DNA of 64,000 nt from Ventricola sp017626895 (GTDB lineage: Bacteria > Bacillota > Clostridia > Christensenellales > Aristaeellaceae): the NCBI GenBank assembly GCA_017626895.1, contig JAGAHV010000199.1, positions 19,310 through 83,309 on the forward strand, in the 5' to 3' direction. The position numbers and the translations under genes are program-made. Positions 50,336 to 58,858 of the stretch are shown here, piece by piece (position 1 is the first letter of the stretch; each line of letters opens with the position of its first letter). The notes below the pieces were generated by a model. That model worked only from the letters and a program-made list of their open reading frames with translations, ran no database searches and was not told the DNA's origin.

Positions 50336-52174
50336 GTGTTTGATCTTGAAATTGAAAAACTGCTGGATCTGGTGCAGAAACCAGCGCGTTATATGGGCGG
50401 AGAGCTGAACAGCATTCAGCGGGATTTTGAGCATACCTCCTTCAGGTATTGTTTTGGATTCCCGGATGTGTATGAGGTGGGCATGTCCCACGTGGGATCC
50501 CGCATTCTGTACGACATTATCAACAAGCGGCCGGATACCCTCTGTGAGCGCGTATTCATGCCCTGGGTGGATATGGCTGACCTGATGCGGGAGCGGAACA
50601 TTCCGCTGTTTTCCCTTGAGACACGGCATCCGGTCCGGGATTTTGATATTCTCGGGATTACGCTGCAGTATGAGATGAGCTATACCAACATCCTTGAAAT
50701 CCTGGATCTCTCCGGGATTCCTCTCCATTCGGAGGACCGGACCTGGGCAGACCCCATTGTCATTGCCGGCGGCCCCTGCGCCTTTAACCCGGAACCGCTG
50801 TATCATTTTATCGATGCGTTTTCCATCGGGGACGGGGAGGTCTCAACGCTTGAAACCATTGAGGTGGTAGAGCGCTGCAAGCGGGCCGGCATGAGCCGGG
50901 AGGAATGCCTGTATGAGCTGAGTCAGCTGAGGGGCGTGTATGTCCCGTCCCTGTACGAAGCATCCTATCACGAGGATGGAACCCTTGCCGCTTTCCGCCC
51001 GATCCGTGAGGGAGTGCCGGAGCGGGTACAGAAAAACATGGTCGCGGATCTGGATGCGGCCGAATATCCGGAAAACGTCATCGTTCCGTACATGGAAATT
51101 GTCCATGACCGGATTAATATCGAGGTGCTGCGCGGCTGTACCCGCGGCTGCCGCTTCTGTCAGGCGGGCATGATTTACCGGCCCGTCAGGGAGCGGTCCA
51201 TGGAGCGGATTCTGGACCTGGCCCAGAAACTGGTGGATAACACCGGATATGAGGAAATCACGCTTTCCTCGCTGTCAACCGGTGATTACAGCTGCCTGCC
51301 GCAGCTGGCCCATGAGATGATGGAGCGGTTTGAAAAGCAGCGGGTTTCGCTGTCGCTTCCGTCCCTTCGGCTTGACAGTGAGCTGAAGGCGACGCTGGAG
51401 GAAACGCAGCGCGTCCGCAAGACCTCCCTGACCTATGCCATGGAAGCCGGGACCCAGCGGCTTCGGGATGTCATTAACAAGGGTATTACGGAGGAGGACC
51501 TGATGTCCTCCGTGGCAGATGCATTTGCCGGCGGCTGGAGCGGCATCAAGCTCTATTTCATGTTCGGTCTTCCCACCGAAACACAGGAGGATCTGGACGG
51601 GATTTCGGCTCTGGCACAGAAAGTTGTCCGGCAGTATTTTGCAACCCCGAAGGAACAGAGGGCCCGCGGACTGCGTGTTCACTGCAGCGCTTCCTGCTTT
51701 GTTCCAAAGCCCTTTACACCGTTCCAGTGGGAACCGCAGGATACGCTGGAGCAGTTTAAGGAAAAGCAGGATTATCTCTGTCATATCATGCGGATCAAGG
51801 GCGTTGAATACAACTGGCATACGCCGCAGGTTTCTTTCCTTGAAGCGGTGTTTGCAAGAGGGGACCGCCGCATGGCAGACGTCCTTGAAACCGCCTGGCG
51901 AAACGGCTGCCGCTTTGATGGATGGTCAGATCATTTCCTCTTTGACACCTGGATGAACGCTTTTGAAACCTGTGGTGTTGACCCGGCCTTTTATGCCAAC
52001 CGTCGGCGGGAGAAAGGGGAACTGTTCCCCTGGGCGTTCATTGATGCGGGCGTCACAGAGGAATTCCTCTGGCGGGAGCATGAACTGGCCATGCAGGCCA
52101 AAGTAACGCCGGACTGCCGCCGCGGCTGTCACGGCTGTGGACTTAAACGTTTTGAAGGAGCATGTCGTTCATGA
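50336..52174 (+). CDS. B12-binding-type radical SAM protein (TIGR03960-like)
   Basis: 612 residues from the GTG at 50336 (reads FDLEIEKLLDLVQKPARY), with GGAGG at 50320; an open frame begins at the GTG 50306. N-terminal cobalamin-binding-like domain (YEVGMSHVGSRILYDIINKRPD), radical SAM core with CTRGCRFCQAGMIYRP (CxxxCxxC, about 266-281) and the downstream TYAMEAGTQRLRDVINKGITEEDL (in parts). C-terminal DGGC-type cluster CRRGCHGCG near 600. In Clostridia this gene is fused to or followed by DUF2344 and precedes rng and rplU; its substrate is unproven, possibly tRNA or ribosomal. ATGA overlap with the next gene. Confidence 0.88.
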   Translation: MFDLEIEKLLDLVQKPARYMGGELNSIQRDFEHTSFRYCFGFPDVYEVGMSHVGSRILYDIINKRPDTLCERVFMPWVDMADLMRERNIPLFSLETRHPVRDFDILGITLQYEMSYTNILEILDLSGIPLHSEDRTWADPIVIAGGPCAFNPEPLYHFIDAFSIGDGEVSTLETIEVVERCKRAGMSREECLYELSQLRGVYVPSLYEASYHEDGTLAAFRPIREGVPERVQKNMVADLDAAEYPENVIVPYMEIVHDRINIEVLRGCTRGCRFCQAGMIYRPVRERSMERILDLAQKLVDNTGYEEITLSSLSTGDYSCLPQLAHEMMERFEKQRVSLSLPSLRLDSELKATLEETQRVRKTSLTYAMEAGTQRLRDVINKGITEEDLMSSVADAFAGGWSGIKLYFMFGLPTETQEDLDGISALAQKVVRQYFATPKEQRARGLRVHCSASCFVPKPFTPFQWEPQDTLEQFKEKQDYLCHIMRIKGVEYNWHTPQVSFLEAVFARGDRRMADVLETAWRNGCRFDGWSDHFLFDTWMNAFETCGVDPAFYANRRREKGELFPWAFIDAGVTEEFLWREHELAMQAKVTPDCRRGCHGCGLKRFEGACRS

Positions 52175-52860
52175 GACTTTTGATTGAATTTCAGAAAACG
52201 GAAAGGGTCCGTCATCTGGGACTTCTGGATATGCAGAGGACCATGCAGCGCGCCCTGCGCCGCAGTCATCTGCCGGTTCAGTATTCAAAAGGATTCAATC
52301 CGCATATGAACATGTCTTTCGCCTCTGCTCTTTCCAGCGGAATCCCCGGCGATGCGGAAATTCTGGATGTTTCACTGGCAGAACCCGTCACCGAGGAAGA
52401 GGCGCTGCAGGCGCTGCGAATGGCACTTCCTGCCGCCATGCCGGTCACCAGAGTGCGTCTGGTGGATGACCGCTTTAAAAAGATGGGGGCAAAACTTGAG
52501 GCCGCTGCCTATGTTTTTACCCTCCATACCGATTCAGAAACAGCCGCCCGTCTGCTTGAGGCAATTCCGCGTTTTCTTGCCGAAAAGGAAATTCTGGCGC
52601 TGCGCAAAAGCAAAAGCGCCGAGCGGATGGTGGATATCCGGCCGATGATTTTCCATCTTGAAGGAAATGCCACCGAAAGCGGCGCAGCCCTGCAGGCAAC
52701 CGTTTCTTTCACGGAACCGGCCACCTTAAAACCAACCCTTCTTCTTGATTCCCTCTGCAGTTATGCCGGAATAGAGGTTCCGCCCACATTTATTCGCCGC
52801 ACCGGACTTTTCGGACGGAATGAACAGGCCGAACTGGTTCCGCTGTTTGACATGCCATGA
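52171..52860 (+). CDS. DUF2344 (TIGR03936) radical SAM-associated protein
   Basis: 229 residues from the ATG at 52171, which overlaps the radical SAM stop by 4 bases and has GGAG 10 bases upstream; the ATG at 52162 is too close to it. Family motifs EFQKTERVRHLGLLDMQRTMQRALRRS and KGFNPHMNMSFASALSSGIPGDAEILDV (in parts). In many bacteria it is the C-terminal domain of the radical SAM protein, so the two products likely act as a complex. Overlaps rng by 4 bases. Confidence 0.92.
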   Translation: MRLLIEFQKTERVRHLGLLDMQRTMQRALRRSHLPVQYSKGFNPHMNMSFASALSSGIPGDAEILDVSLAEPVTEEEALQALRMALPAAMPVTRVRLVDDRFKKMGAKLEAAAYVFTLHTDSETAARLLEAIPRFLAEKEILALRKSKSAERMVDIRPMIFHLEGNATESGAALQATVSFTEPATLKPTLLLDSLCSYAGIEVPPTFIRRTGLFGRNEQAELVPLFDMP

Positions 52861-54239
52861 AACGGCAGCTGATCATTGACTCCGGCATCTTTGAAACACG
52901 GGTGGCGCTCCTTGAGGACAATGTCCTTGTGGAATATGTACCGGTTCTCCCGGATGCGCCTGCACCCGGGAGACTGTACCGGGGGCAGGTGCTCCGGGTA
53001 GATCCCTCCCTGGATGGTGCCTTTATTGAAATCGGAGAGGCACTCCCGGGATTCCTGCCGCGTGCCGGAAAGCGGCTGCATCAGGGGGATCTGTGCCTGG
53101 TGGAGGCGAAAGCCATACCAACCACACCAACCAAAGGAATTCAGCTGACAGATGAAATCCGTCTGCCCGGGCGGTATATGGTCTATTGTCCGGTCAGTCC
53201 CGGGATTCATGTATCCCGGAAACTGAGTACCGCGTGTCAGGCGGAGGCGGCTGACTATGCCAGGCAGCGATGTACCGGAGATGAGGGACTGATCATCCGC
53301 ACCGAGTGGAACACCCTGGGGGATGACCGGACCCCTTTTGATGCGGAACTGAACCGGCTGAGAGAGGAATGGGCGGCCATCCATGAGCGCTGTCGGTCCT
53401 CCCTCCGGCCGGGACCGCTGACGGAATCACCGGAAATCCGAGACATGTGCCGGGCCGTTCTGGGTGACCCGGAGGCGGAAATCGTCCTCAACAGTCCCGC
53501 ACTGCTCACAGGACTCCGCGCGGAGCGGGCAGCACTGAAAGAGGGGGCTTTCATCCGTGACGCGGAGAAGGACGGCACACTGATTTTTGACCGTTATCCG
53601 ATCGATCCGGTCATCGAGCGGGCCCTGAAACGGAAAATCTGGCTGCGCTCCGGCGGTTTTCTGGTCGTCGATGTGACGGAGGCATTTACCGTATACGATG
53701 TCAATTCCGGGAAAGATACAAGAAAACTGTCCCCGGAGGAAAAAGCATTTGCGGTCAACCGGGAAGCGGTGCAGGCGGTGCTTTCGCATCTGCGTCTTTG
53801 CCGGATCGGCGGGATTATCCTGGTTGATCTGATTGACATGAAAGACACAGCCCATCAGGCCGCAATCCTTGAAATGGTCCGCGAATTCGGAAAACACGAT
53901 CCGGGGCAGGCACATGCCGAGGGGATTACCTCTCTGGGCATCCTGCAGCTCACCAGAAAGCGCACCGGACTTCCGGTCGCCTCGCTCATGCAGGAACTGT
54001 GCCGGTCCTGCCAGGGCTGTGGCCACCACCGCGTCCCGCGGGTCACGGAGGGCGAAATCCGCCGGAACATCGCCAGACGGCAACAGTCCGGTCAGGCCGG
54101 CGGATACCGGATCACCTGCAGCAAAGAGGTTCAGGCCCTGATTCATCAGGATCCCTTTTTTGACAGCTGCCGGATGATTCTTGAAACCGGCGGGGATTTC
54201 ACCATTGAGTCCCTTCATGAAACCGCCATGGAACGATGA
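52857..54239 (+). CDS. rng: Ribonuclease E/G
   Basis: 460 residues, RNase G length (no RNase E scaffold tail). N-terminal S1 insert domain (LYRGQVLRVDPSLDGAFIEIGEALPGFL in parts), then the 5'-sensor and DNase I-like regions with catalytic Asp pair in VYDVNSGKD and ILVDLIDM. The zinc-link region shows CRSCQGCG near 382-389. Endonuclease cutting A/U-rich single-stranded RNA, in rRNA maturation and mRNA decay. Follows the radical SAM pair as in other Clostridia; its usual next gene, rplU, is absent and miaB follows. Confidence 0.93.
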   Translation: MKRQLIIDSGIFETRVALLEDNVLVEYVPVLPDAPAPGRLYRGQVLRVDPSLDGAFIEIGEALPGFLPRAGKRLHQGDLCLVEAKAIPTTPTKGIQLTDEIRLPGRYMVYCPVSPGIHVSRKLSTACQAEAADYARQRCTGDEGLIIRTEWNTLGDDRTPFDAELNRLREEWAAIHERCRSSLRPGPLTESPEIRDMCRAVLGDPEAEIVLNSPALLTGLRAERAALKEGAFIRDAEKDGTLIFDRYPIDPVIERALKRKIWLRSGGFLVVDVTEAFTVYDVNSGKDTRKLSPEEKAFAVNREAVQAVLSHLRLCRIGGIILVDLIDMKDTAHQAAILEMVREFGKHDPGQAHAEGITSLGILQLTRKRTGLPVASLMQELCRSCQGCGHHRVPRVTEGEIRRNIARRQQSGQAGGYRITCSKEVQALIHQDPFFDSCRMILETGGDFTIESLHETAMER

Positions 54240-54272
54240 TGAACTAAAATAACTTTGATACCTGAAAGGATT

Positions 54273-54360
54273 GGCCCTGTCGCACAGTGACAGTTTGGCG
54301 TTGTCTGGCCAAAGCAAAGCCGATCCGGCAATTACCAACGTGGAAACCCAGAAAGGAGAC
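54273..54360 (+). promoter_or_regulatory. Structured leader RNA of miaB (copy B)
   Basis: Inner stem CTGTCGC / GTGACAG with loop ACA (54277-54293), TTT bulge, outer stem GCC / GGC (54274-54276 with 54297-54299). Competing hairpin TTTGGC / GCCAAA (54294-54299 with 54308-54313). Then GCCG / CGGC, and ACCAACGTGGAAACCC before AAAGGAG. Compared with 23421-23447, 22 of 27 positions match, and the changed pairs stay complementary. Confidence 0.6.
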
Positions 54361-54370
54361 ATTTCTCCGG

Positions 54371-55789
54371 ATGAGACGCATAACACAGGAAATTCCCCAG
54401 GAAGTGATTCTTGAGGAAAAAGAGGCCATGGCAAGGGTTCGGTCCATGCAGGGACGGCCTGCCAGCTATTATATTGTCACGTATGGCTGCCAGATGAACG
54501 CCCACGACAGCGAAAGCCTTGAGGGCATGCTGCAGGAGATGGGGCTGAGAGGCGCTCCGGACCGGACCTGTGCGGACTTTGTCATTTTCAATACCTGCTG
54601 TGTCCGCGATAATGCAGAGCGGCGGGCCCTGGGAAACGTGACCTGGCTCAAAGAACTCAAAAAGACCAATCCGGATCTGCGCGTGGCCGTCTGCGGCTGC
54701 ATGATTCAGGAACCGGGAATGGCCGACCAGATTCTCAGAACCTATCCGTTTATCGACCTGGCATTTGGCACGCACAATCTGTATCATTTCCCGACGCTTT
54801 TTGAACAGATGGTCATCAGGCAGCGGCGGGTGATTGAGGTGGTCAACGATGATCTGGGTTCCGTTCCGGAGGAACTGCCCATTGTCCGGGCGAATCCTTA
54901 TCAGGCCTATATCACCATCATGTACGGGTGCAACAATTTCTGTTCATACTGCATCGTGCCCTCTGTCCGCGGCCGGGAACGTTCAAGGGAGCCGGGCCGG
55001 ATTCTCGAGGAGGCAGAGCAGCTGCGCCGGGAGGGCGTAAAAGAGATCATGCTGCTGGGGCAGAACGTGAACTCGTACGGCCTCGACCGTGAAAACGGCA
55101 TGACTTTTCCGCAGCTGCTTTCCGAAATCGACGGAATCGGGATCGAGCGCGTTCGCTTTATGACCTCGCACCCCAAGGATCTGTCCGTTGAGCTGATGGA
55201 CGTGATGGCAAACGGGAAACACATCTGTCCGCAGCTGCATCTGCCGGTTCAGCACGGAAATAACCGGTTTTTAAAGTCCATGAACCGCCGCTATACCCGG
55301 GAGGCGTACCTTGAAAAGGTACGGATGCTGCGTGAGCGCATTCCCAATATCAGCCTGAGTACCGACCTGATCGTGGCCTATCCGGGGGAAACGGAAGAGG
55401 AGTTCCTGGATACCTGTTCTCTGGTGGAAGAGGTTCGCTATGACAGCGCCTTTACCTTCATTTATTCTCCCAGAACCGGAACGCCGGCCGCCAAAATGCC
55501 GGGACAGATCGACCCGGAAACCGCCTCTGCCCGCATTCAGAAACTGATTGCCATTCAGAAGCGGATCACGGCGGAAAACTTCCAGAATTATATCGGGCAG
55601 TGCCATCAGGTGCTGGTCGATGCGCCTTCAAGGCGTGACCCGCGGCAGATGTCGGGAAAGAATGAATACAACATCACGGTGAATTTTGACGGCACTCCGG
55701 AGCTGATCGGACAGATTGTTCCGGTAACCATTACGGAGGCCAGAGAGACGACGCTCAGAGGAACCACGGCGGAGGCAAAGCATGATTGA
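54371..55789 (+). CDS. miaB: tRNA-2-methylthio-N6-dimethylallyladenosine synthase MiaB
   Basis: 472 residues from the ATG at 54371 (AGAAAGGAG upstream). N-terminal UPF0004 cluster Cys in TYGCQMNAHDSE, NTCCVRDNA and CGCMIQE. Radical SAM motif CNNFCSYCIVPSVRGRE (about 187-203), QNVNSYG, then C-terminal TRAM domain with HQVLVDAPSRRDPRQMSGK. Adds the 2-methylthio group to i6A37 made by MiaA, encoded at 61104. ATGA overlap with the YlbF-family gene. Confidence 0.96.
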   Translation: MRRITQEIPQEVILEEKEAMARVRSMQGRPASYYIVTYGCQMNAHDSESLEGMLQEMGLRGAPDRTCADFVIFNTCCVRDNAERRALGNVTWLKELKKTNPDLRVAVCGCMIQEPGMADQILRTYPFIDLAFGTHNLYHFPTLFEQMVIRQRRVIEVVNDDLGSVPEELPIVRANPYQAYITIMYGCNNFCSYCIVPSVRGRERSREPGRILEEAEQLRREGVKEIMLLGQNVNSYGLDRENGMTFPQLLSEIDGIGIERVRFMTSHPKDLSVELMDVMANGKHICPQLHLPVQHGNNRFLKSMNRRYTREAYLEKVRMLRERIPNISLSTDLIVAYPGETEEEFLDTCSLVEEVRYDSAFTFIYSPRTGTPAAKMPGQIDPETASARIQKLIAIQKRITAENFQNYIGQCHQVLVDAPSRRDPRQMSGKNEYNITVNFDGTPELIGQIVPVTITEARETTLRGTTAEAKHD

Positions 55790-56165
55790 AGTCGTTGAAA
55801 AGACGCGGGAACTGGGGGAGGCCATTGTGGCCTCGAAGGAATACCGCGAGATGCAGCTGGCAGAGGCGGAGGCGGAAAGCGATCCTGCGGCCGTTCAGCT
55901 GGAAAACAGTGTCCGTGAGGCAGTCGGACTGCTGCAGCGGGAAACAGAGGATGCACGCAGACAGGAACTGTCCCTGCAGCTTGAGGCACTCAAACAGAGC
56001 CTGGCCGCGCTGCCGGTCATTGAACGCCGCGACCGGGCACGGGAAGGATTTTCCCGCCTGATGGAGCAGGTCAACAATGTCCTGCAGTTCACCATTACGG
56101 GCGAAATCTCCGCACTGAGCAGCTGCAGCGGAAACTGCGGAAGCTGCGGCGGCGGGTGCAGATAA
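55782..56165 (+). CDS. YlbF/YmcA (DUF964) family protein with Cys-rich tail
   Basis: 127 residues. Helical YlbF-like region (VVEKTRELGEAIVASKEYREMQLAE, a family start), helices to about 105, then a tail SCSGNCGSCGGGC with five Cys in 13 residues. In Bacillus subtilis YlbF, YmcA and YaaT form a complex that carries iron-sulfur clusters and guides RNase Y processing. The tail here could bind such a cluster; this is inferred. Overlaps miaB by 8 bases, so it is translated with it. Confidence 0.85.
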   Translation: MIEVVEKTRELGEAIVASKEYREMQLAEAEAESDPAAVQLENSVREAVGLLQRETEDARRQELSLQLEALKQSLAALPVIERRDRAREGFSRLMEQVNNVLQFTITGEISALSSCSGNCGSCGGGCR

Positions 56166-56167
56166 AT

Positions 56168-56218
56168 CTCTGCCGGTTTCGGCAGAACAGGGGAACGACA
56201 GGGATGCTGTCGCCTGAC
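56168..56218 (+). other. Two small stem-loops upstream of mutS
   Basis: CTGCCG / CGGCAG (loop GTTT) and CGACAG / CTGTCG (loop GGATG) between the YlbF-like gene and mutS. No U-tract; probably intercistronic structure. Confidence 0.5.
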
Positions 56219-56234
56219 TGAAAGGATGGATGAA

Positions 56235-58826
56235 ATGGCTGATTTTACTCCGATGATGCGTCAGTATCTCAAGATGAAAACACGCTATCCGGGCATGATC
56301 ATGTTTTTCCGTCTGGGTGATTTCTATGAGATGTTCTTTGAGGATGCGCTCTTTGCCTCCAGGGAACTGGACCTGACGCTGACCGGAAAATCCTGCGGAA
56401 TGACGGAGCGGGCACCCATGTGCGGCGTTCCGTTCCACAGTGCGGATACCTATATCAACCAGCTGATTGAACGGGGGTACAAGGTCGCCATCTGTGAGCA
56501 GCTGGAAGACCCGGCCACGGTCAAGGGACTGGTCAAGCGGGGCGTCATCCGTGTGGTTACGCCGGGAACGGTCATTGAATCCACCATGCTCGATGAGCAC
56601 AAGAACAATTACATCCTCTCCGTCTGTGTGGACGGGACAAAAGCCGGTCTGGCCTTTGCGGATGTATCGACGGGCGAATTCTATGTCTACGAAATCGAAC
56701 GGTTTGTGCAGAATCTTCCGGATGAACTGATCCGGATTGAGCCGAAGGAGATTATCTCCAACACTTCACTGCCGGAGGGGATGACGGATCTCCCGTATTC
56801 CATTGAGAATTCAGTCACTTTCCGTCTGCAAAAAGCAACAACGCTGCTCCTCAGCCATTTTCACGTTTCCTCGCTGGAATCATTCGGCATTCAGGATCTG
56901 CCGCTGGCGATCCGGGCGGCCGGTGCCCTCATGAATTACCTGATGGAAACCCAGAAAAATGCCCTGGAACACATGACCGGCATCGACCGTTACTATAACC
57001 GCAAGTACATGATTCTGGACCGCACGGCAAGACGCAATCTGGAGCTGTGCGAAACCATGCGGACCCATCAGAAAAAAGGCTCGCTCCTGGATATACTGGA
57101 TCATACCTGCACGGCCATGGGATCAAGAACGCTGCGCGGGTTCATTGAGCAGCCGTTTGCTGTCCGGGCGGACATTGAGGCCCGGCTGGATGCCATTGAG
57201 GCCTTTGTGCAGAATGAAATTGATACAGACGCTATCCGTGCGGAGCTGAACGATGTCTATGACATCGAACGCCTCCTGAGCCGGATTGCCTACCGGACTA
57301 TCGGCCCGCGGGACTGTCTGGCCCTGCTGGGGTCTCTGTCTCATGTGCCGGCTGTTCAGTCCCGCCTGGCAGGCCTGGGGGATTCGAGCCTGATCCGGGA
57401 ATGGCAGGGGGAACTGACCCCGCTTAACGAGGTCACAGACAAGATCGCCGCGGCCATCGATCCGGATGCCCCCGCCCTGATCAGTGAGGGGCATGTGATT
57501 CGCGCCGGTTATTCGGCGGAACTGGACAAGCTGCGGGAGGCCGCCACCAACGGACGGCAGTGGATTGCCGACCTTGAGGCAAAAGAGCGGGAAGAGACAG
57601 GAATCAAGAACCTCAAGATTCAGTACAACCGGGTGTTCGGCTATTACATTGAGGTCACCAAATCCTTCTACGATCTGGTGCCCATGCGGTATACGCGCAA
57701 GCAGACCCTGGCCAATTCCGAGCGCTTCACGACGCCCGAACTCCACGAGATTGAGGAAACCGTGCTGGGTGCCCAGGAACGGGCAGGCCGGCTTGAACAG
57801 AGCCTGTATTCCGAGCTCCGGGATTTCCTGGTTTCAAAGATTCCGGACATCCGCCGCATTGCCGTCGCGCTGAAGACACTGGATGCCACGGTTTCCCTGG
57901 CGGTTGCCGCCGCGCGGAATCAGTACGTCCGGCCTGAAATCACGGAAACCGGGGAGATCTCCATCACGGCCGGCCGGCATCCGGTTGTTGAGGCCAGCAT
58001 GACCGGGGATGACCAGTTTGTTCCCAATGATACATGCCTTGACAATGAGGGCAACCGGATGATCATCATCACCGGCCCCAACATGGCCGGTAAAAGCACG
58101 TATATGCGTCAGATTGCCCTGATCACGCTCATGGCGCATGTGGGCAGTTTTGTCCCGGCGGAAAGCGCCCGGATCGGACTTGTGGACCGCATCTTTACAC
58201 GGGTAGGCGCTTCGGATGATCTGGCCAGCGGTCAGTCCACGTTCATGGTGGAAATGAACGAGATGTCCAATATTCTGAGGAACGCGACGCCCAATTCGCT
58301 GATTCTCCTGGATGAGATCGGCCGGGGAACCAGCACCTTTGACGGACTTTCCATTGCCTGGTCCGTAGTGGAGTATCTGGTGGATAAGACCAAAGTCGGT
58401 GCCAAGACGCTGTTTGCCACGCATTACCATGAGCTGAGCGAACTGGAGGGCCATGTGGAAGGGGTGGTCAATTACCAGATCACCGTCCTTGAACGGGGAA
58501 ACAGCATTCTGTTTCTCCGGAAAATTGAACGCGGCGGCGCAGACAAGAGCTTCGGCATTCACGTGGCTCAGCTGGCCGGCCTGCCAAAACCCGTTGTCAT
58601 GCGCGCCCGGGAAATTCTGGCACGCATTGAAGCGAATCAGACCACACAGCGCCGGATCGGTTCGGATATTCTGGGAACCGAACTCCCGCCGAAACAGGTG
58701 AACATGTTCGATGCACCGGCCATGGATCTGGTGGAGGAAATTCGGAATCTGGACGTCATGTCCATGACGCCCATTGATGCGCTCAATACGCTGTTTCTGC
58801 TCAAGGAAAAGGCCCGGCAGGCCTGA
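56235..58826 (+). CDS. mutS: DNA mismatch repair protein MutS
   Basis: 863 residues from the ATG at 56235, 9 bases after AAAGG; an in-frame ATG at 56226 directly touches that site. Domain I with the mismatch-reading FYEMF (about 31-35), connector, lever and clamp, then the ATPase domain with GPNMAGKSTYMRQ (about 614), VARVGASDDLASGQSTF-type TRVGASDDLASGQST, and DEIGRGTSTFDG. Full MutS I. Sits between miaB-ylbF and mutL as in other Clostridia. Confidence 0.96.
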   Translation: MADFTPMMRQYLKMKTRYPGMIMFFRLGDFYEMFFEDALFASRELDLTLTGKSCGMTERAPMCGVPFHSADTYINQLIERGYKVAICEQLEDPATVKGLVKRGVIRVVTPGTVIESTMLDEHKNNYILSVCVDGTKAGLAFADVSTGEFYVYEIERFVQNLPDELIRIEPKEIISNTSLPEGMTDLPYSIENSVTFRLQKATTLLLSHFHVSSLESFGIQDLPLAIRAAGALMNYLMETQKNALEHMTGIDRYYNRKYMILDRTARRNLELCETMRTHQKKGSLLDILDHTCTAMGSRTLRGFIEQPFAVRADIEARLDAIEAFVQNEIDTDAIRAELNDVYDIERLLSRIAYRTIGPRDCLALLGSLSHVPAVQSRLAGLGDSSLIREWQGELTPLNEVTDKIAAAIDPDAPALISEGHVIRAGYSAELDKLREAATNGRQWIADLEAKEREETGIKNLKIQYNRVFGYYIEVTKSFYDLVPMRYTRKQTLANSERFTTPELHEIEETVLGAQERAGRLEQSLYSELRDFLVSKIPDIRRIAVALKTLDATVSLAVAAARNQYVRPEITETGEISITAGRHPVVEASMTGDDQFVPNDTCLDNEGNRMIIITGPNMAGKSTYMRQIALITLMAHVGSFVPAESARIGLVDRIFTRVGASDDLASGQSTFMVEMNEMSNILRNATPNSLILLDEIGRGTSTFDGLSIAWSVVEYLVDKTKVGAKTLFATHYHELSELEGHVEGVVNYQITVLERGNSILFLRKIERGGADKSFGIHVAQLAGLPKPVVMRAREILARIEANQTTQRRIGSDILGTELPPKQVNMFDAPAMDLVEEIRNLDVMSMTPIDALNTLFLLKEKARQA

Positions 58827-58858
58827 CCTTTTGCAGTTTCAATAGAGGGGGAAAGGAC

